Position numbers and translations under genes: made by a program
Notes under the pieces: generated by a model
Databases searched by the model: none
What the model was told of the DNA's origin: nothing
Seen by the model: the letters and a program-made list of their open reading frames with translations, nothing else
Part shown: positions 62,304 through 64,000 of the stretch, piece after piece
How the letters are laid out: every line of letters starts with the position of its first letter
Position numbering within the stretch: the stretch's first letter is position 1
Source: Diphasiastrum complanatum
Lineage: Eukaryota > Streptophyta > Lycopodiopsida > Lycopodiales > Lycopodiaceae
Reading direction: 5' to 3'
NCBI GenBank assembly: GCA_029204225.1
Contig: CM055102.1
Location: forward strand, 27,192,922-27,256,921
Length of the DNA stretch: 64,000 nt

Positions 62304-64000
62304 GACTGGCCGGTCAGCTATGCGGATCTCACGGAAATGGCCACGGTCTGGGGTTCATCAAGACAACTGTTGTGCAAGGTACTGCCCACAGTGTAAGCAC
62401 GGGTGCATCCACGGTCGAGGTGGTCGGCAGAACGGGGGACTTGATGAGTCAAGGTGCTGCCCTTGAGGTGTAAGCACGGTCAGTTCTCGCGGTTCGGGCT
62501 TGGCGTCGTCTGCATGTAGGACAGATGAGGCAAAGTGCTGCCTAGGTAGGTGAAGGCACGGTCTGTGCCTTGTGGGTTGCGAGGTGACATATTCGAACTG
62601 TACGGGTTAGCCATTGATACAAAGATGCTGCTTGAATTCGGGTGTAAAGCACGGGTGGTTAGTTGCCGGTGCGGGATAGCTGCCGATCGTTTAGCTATAA
62701 GGGCTATCGACCAAAAAGTGGTGGGGCGTGACTGAGGTAATGTGCTACTCAATGGTGAAAGCACGGATAGTTGGAGGGGTGTCCTATGTGGGCTGATTTT
62801 GTGATCGATTTGTATGGGCGCGGCCAGGCAAAGGTCCGTTGGCAGGACCATCTCAAAGGGGGACCTTGTCTTTGTTACTTGTTAGTCAACCTGCCTAAGT
62901 GCCTTCCTTGTATGTATTTGTGGTTAGTCTTAGTACTCGTGCTTTGCCTGGTTTGCATGATTGCTTGTGATACAAGGAGCAGATGGCTCGAGAAGGAACC
63001 TTTCTTTTGAAGGCTGATACCATTAAACAAAGAGGACTACAGAATTTGTGGGGCGGATTTGCAGTTCAAGTACTCGCACGTGAACGGCAACGAAACGACT
63101 CAATGTTTGCAAAGGATGGATGGCTAGCCTGTTTCTTGGGTTAGTTTCATTTGCGACAACGCCCACCAGACACAAGCATAAAGTCAATAGTTGGAAAGGG
63201 CAATTTCAGGGGAGATCTTCTATGGACCAGTTGGTCTTCATTTTGGGACGGCCACCTTCGAAACTGAAACTCATTGAGCATGGGTGATATCCAGTATCAG
63301 TTGGGTTTTTCCTCAAAGGATAAAGACTAGGATCCTCTTCAAAGATTAGCAACAAGTTGGATCCAGCCATAATCCTAGCAGATGGAAAGCAAAGTGTTGG
63401 AAAGGCTTTTTGTCTGAAGAACTCTACTCAAAGTCCGATTAGCTGATTTTATAAGTGGAGGGGAACTATCACACACACCTCTCTCTTGGGGCAAATTTTG
63501 AACGAAAGTTGATCAAAATGGGGGCAAATTCAAGGTGACCTAGCCATACTCACACGAGGAGACTGGCGAACTTTGGACCTAATAAATTGACAAGTTTTTG
63601 TTCTTGTTATAGGCTTTCTCTGGACCAGCAATGACTAGGAAACATATGAGTACGCTGGCTTGTGTTACGTGTAAGGCAGCTGATCAATGAAGGAACTGTG
63701 AAAGTTGAGTCTTGGTATTTCGAACGGGCGCTAAGGGACAGTTCGCGTTGAGATCGGACTAGTGCAAACTCTGGGTGCATGTGTCTGATTCAAAGAGAGC
63801 TACTTGAAGCCAAACTGGATGTACACTTCTTGTTTTGACCGTGAGGCAACTGACCAGTGATGGAATTGTGAAAGTCAAGTTTTGCGTGACGGACATGGTG
63901 GTTCAAACAAACGCGAAGAGATAGTTCGGATGCGGATCAAACTGGTGCGACCCTTTGGCTTTCCACGAGGTCAATGGTTACATTTGGGTTGATTCAAAGA
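62304..64000 (+). mobile_element. LARD-Y internal region, non-coding, cut by window edge
   Basis: Inverted copy of 58798-60521. Five spaced copies of AAGGTGCTGCC...GTGTAAGCACGG at about 62374, 62450, 62531, 62621 and 62736. No Gag or Pol similarity. The short frames in it are not convincing. Confidence 0.7.

Noticed and set aside
62480-62851. 123-codon minus-strand frame, also open at 59974-60315 in the other LARD copy
   Set aside because: Both copies come from the same element and the frame is antisense to it; openness follows from shared ancestry. No known domain.

Overview
The window looks like nuclear DNA of a land plant. It contains Ty1/Copia and Ty3/Gypsy LTR retrotransposons with primer-binding sites matching initiator methionine tRNA, plant-type hAT (DUF659) transposase genes, long AG/CT and AT microsatellites, and one host gene with GT-AG introns. 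The depth of nesting and the long intron suggest a large, repeat-rich genome such as a fern, lycophyte or gymnosperm. I cannot name the lineage from sequence alone. No rRNA, tRNA, CRISPR array or bacterial-type operon was seen.

The one host gene I recognise lies on the + strand, in three short exons at 15878-15969, 40071-40125 and 44014-44127. Together they encode an 86-residue Trm112-like protein of the PREY/UPF0434 family. Members act as small partners of SAM-dependent methyltransferases; the human member supports coenzyme Q synthesis and complex I assembly in mitochondria. Intron 1 is 24,101 bp and intron 2 is 3,888 bp, so about 28 kb of DNA carries 261 bp of coding sequence.

Layout. 1-6726: a Copia remnant, then a minus-strand Copia element (Copia-1) with PBS, PPT and LTRs, in which the reverse-transcriptase core is replaced by unrelated in-frame sequence. 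6727-14930: gag, LTR and pol fragments of several Copia elements. 14930-15877: upstream region of the host gene, with a 31-bp-arm foldback. 15970-40070: intron 1. It holds a Copia gag remnant (17446-18628) and a four-level nest: Gypsy-C (minus) holds a hAT fragment (minus), which holds Gypsy-A (plus, decayed), which holds Gypsy-B (plus, full length, LTRs differing at one position, 5-bp target duplication). A second hAT gene (35672-37197) follows, with palindromes, tandem repeats and a convergent proline-rich reading frame. 40126-44013: intron 2, with microsatellites. 44128-51105: a Copia fragment, a TTAA-flanked terminal-inverted-repeat element, and two more Copia remnants. 51110-56258: AT-rich non-coding DNA with a (GA)n array and an inverted-repeat element. 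56259-64000: head-to-head copies of a non-coding LTR element (LARD-like) forming a large imperfect palindrome.

Most genes here are parts of selfish elements. Gypsy-B is the only retroelement whose polyprotein reads through without a break. The host gene appears to keep intact coding exons and splice sites despite its TE-filled intron.
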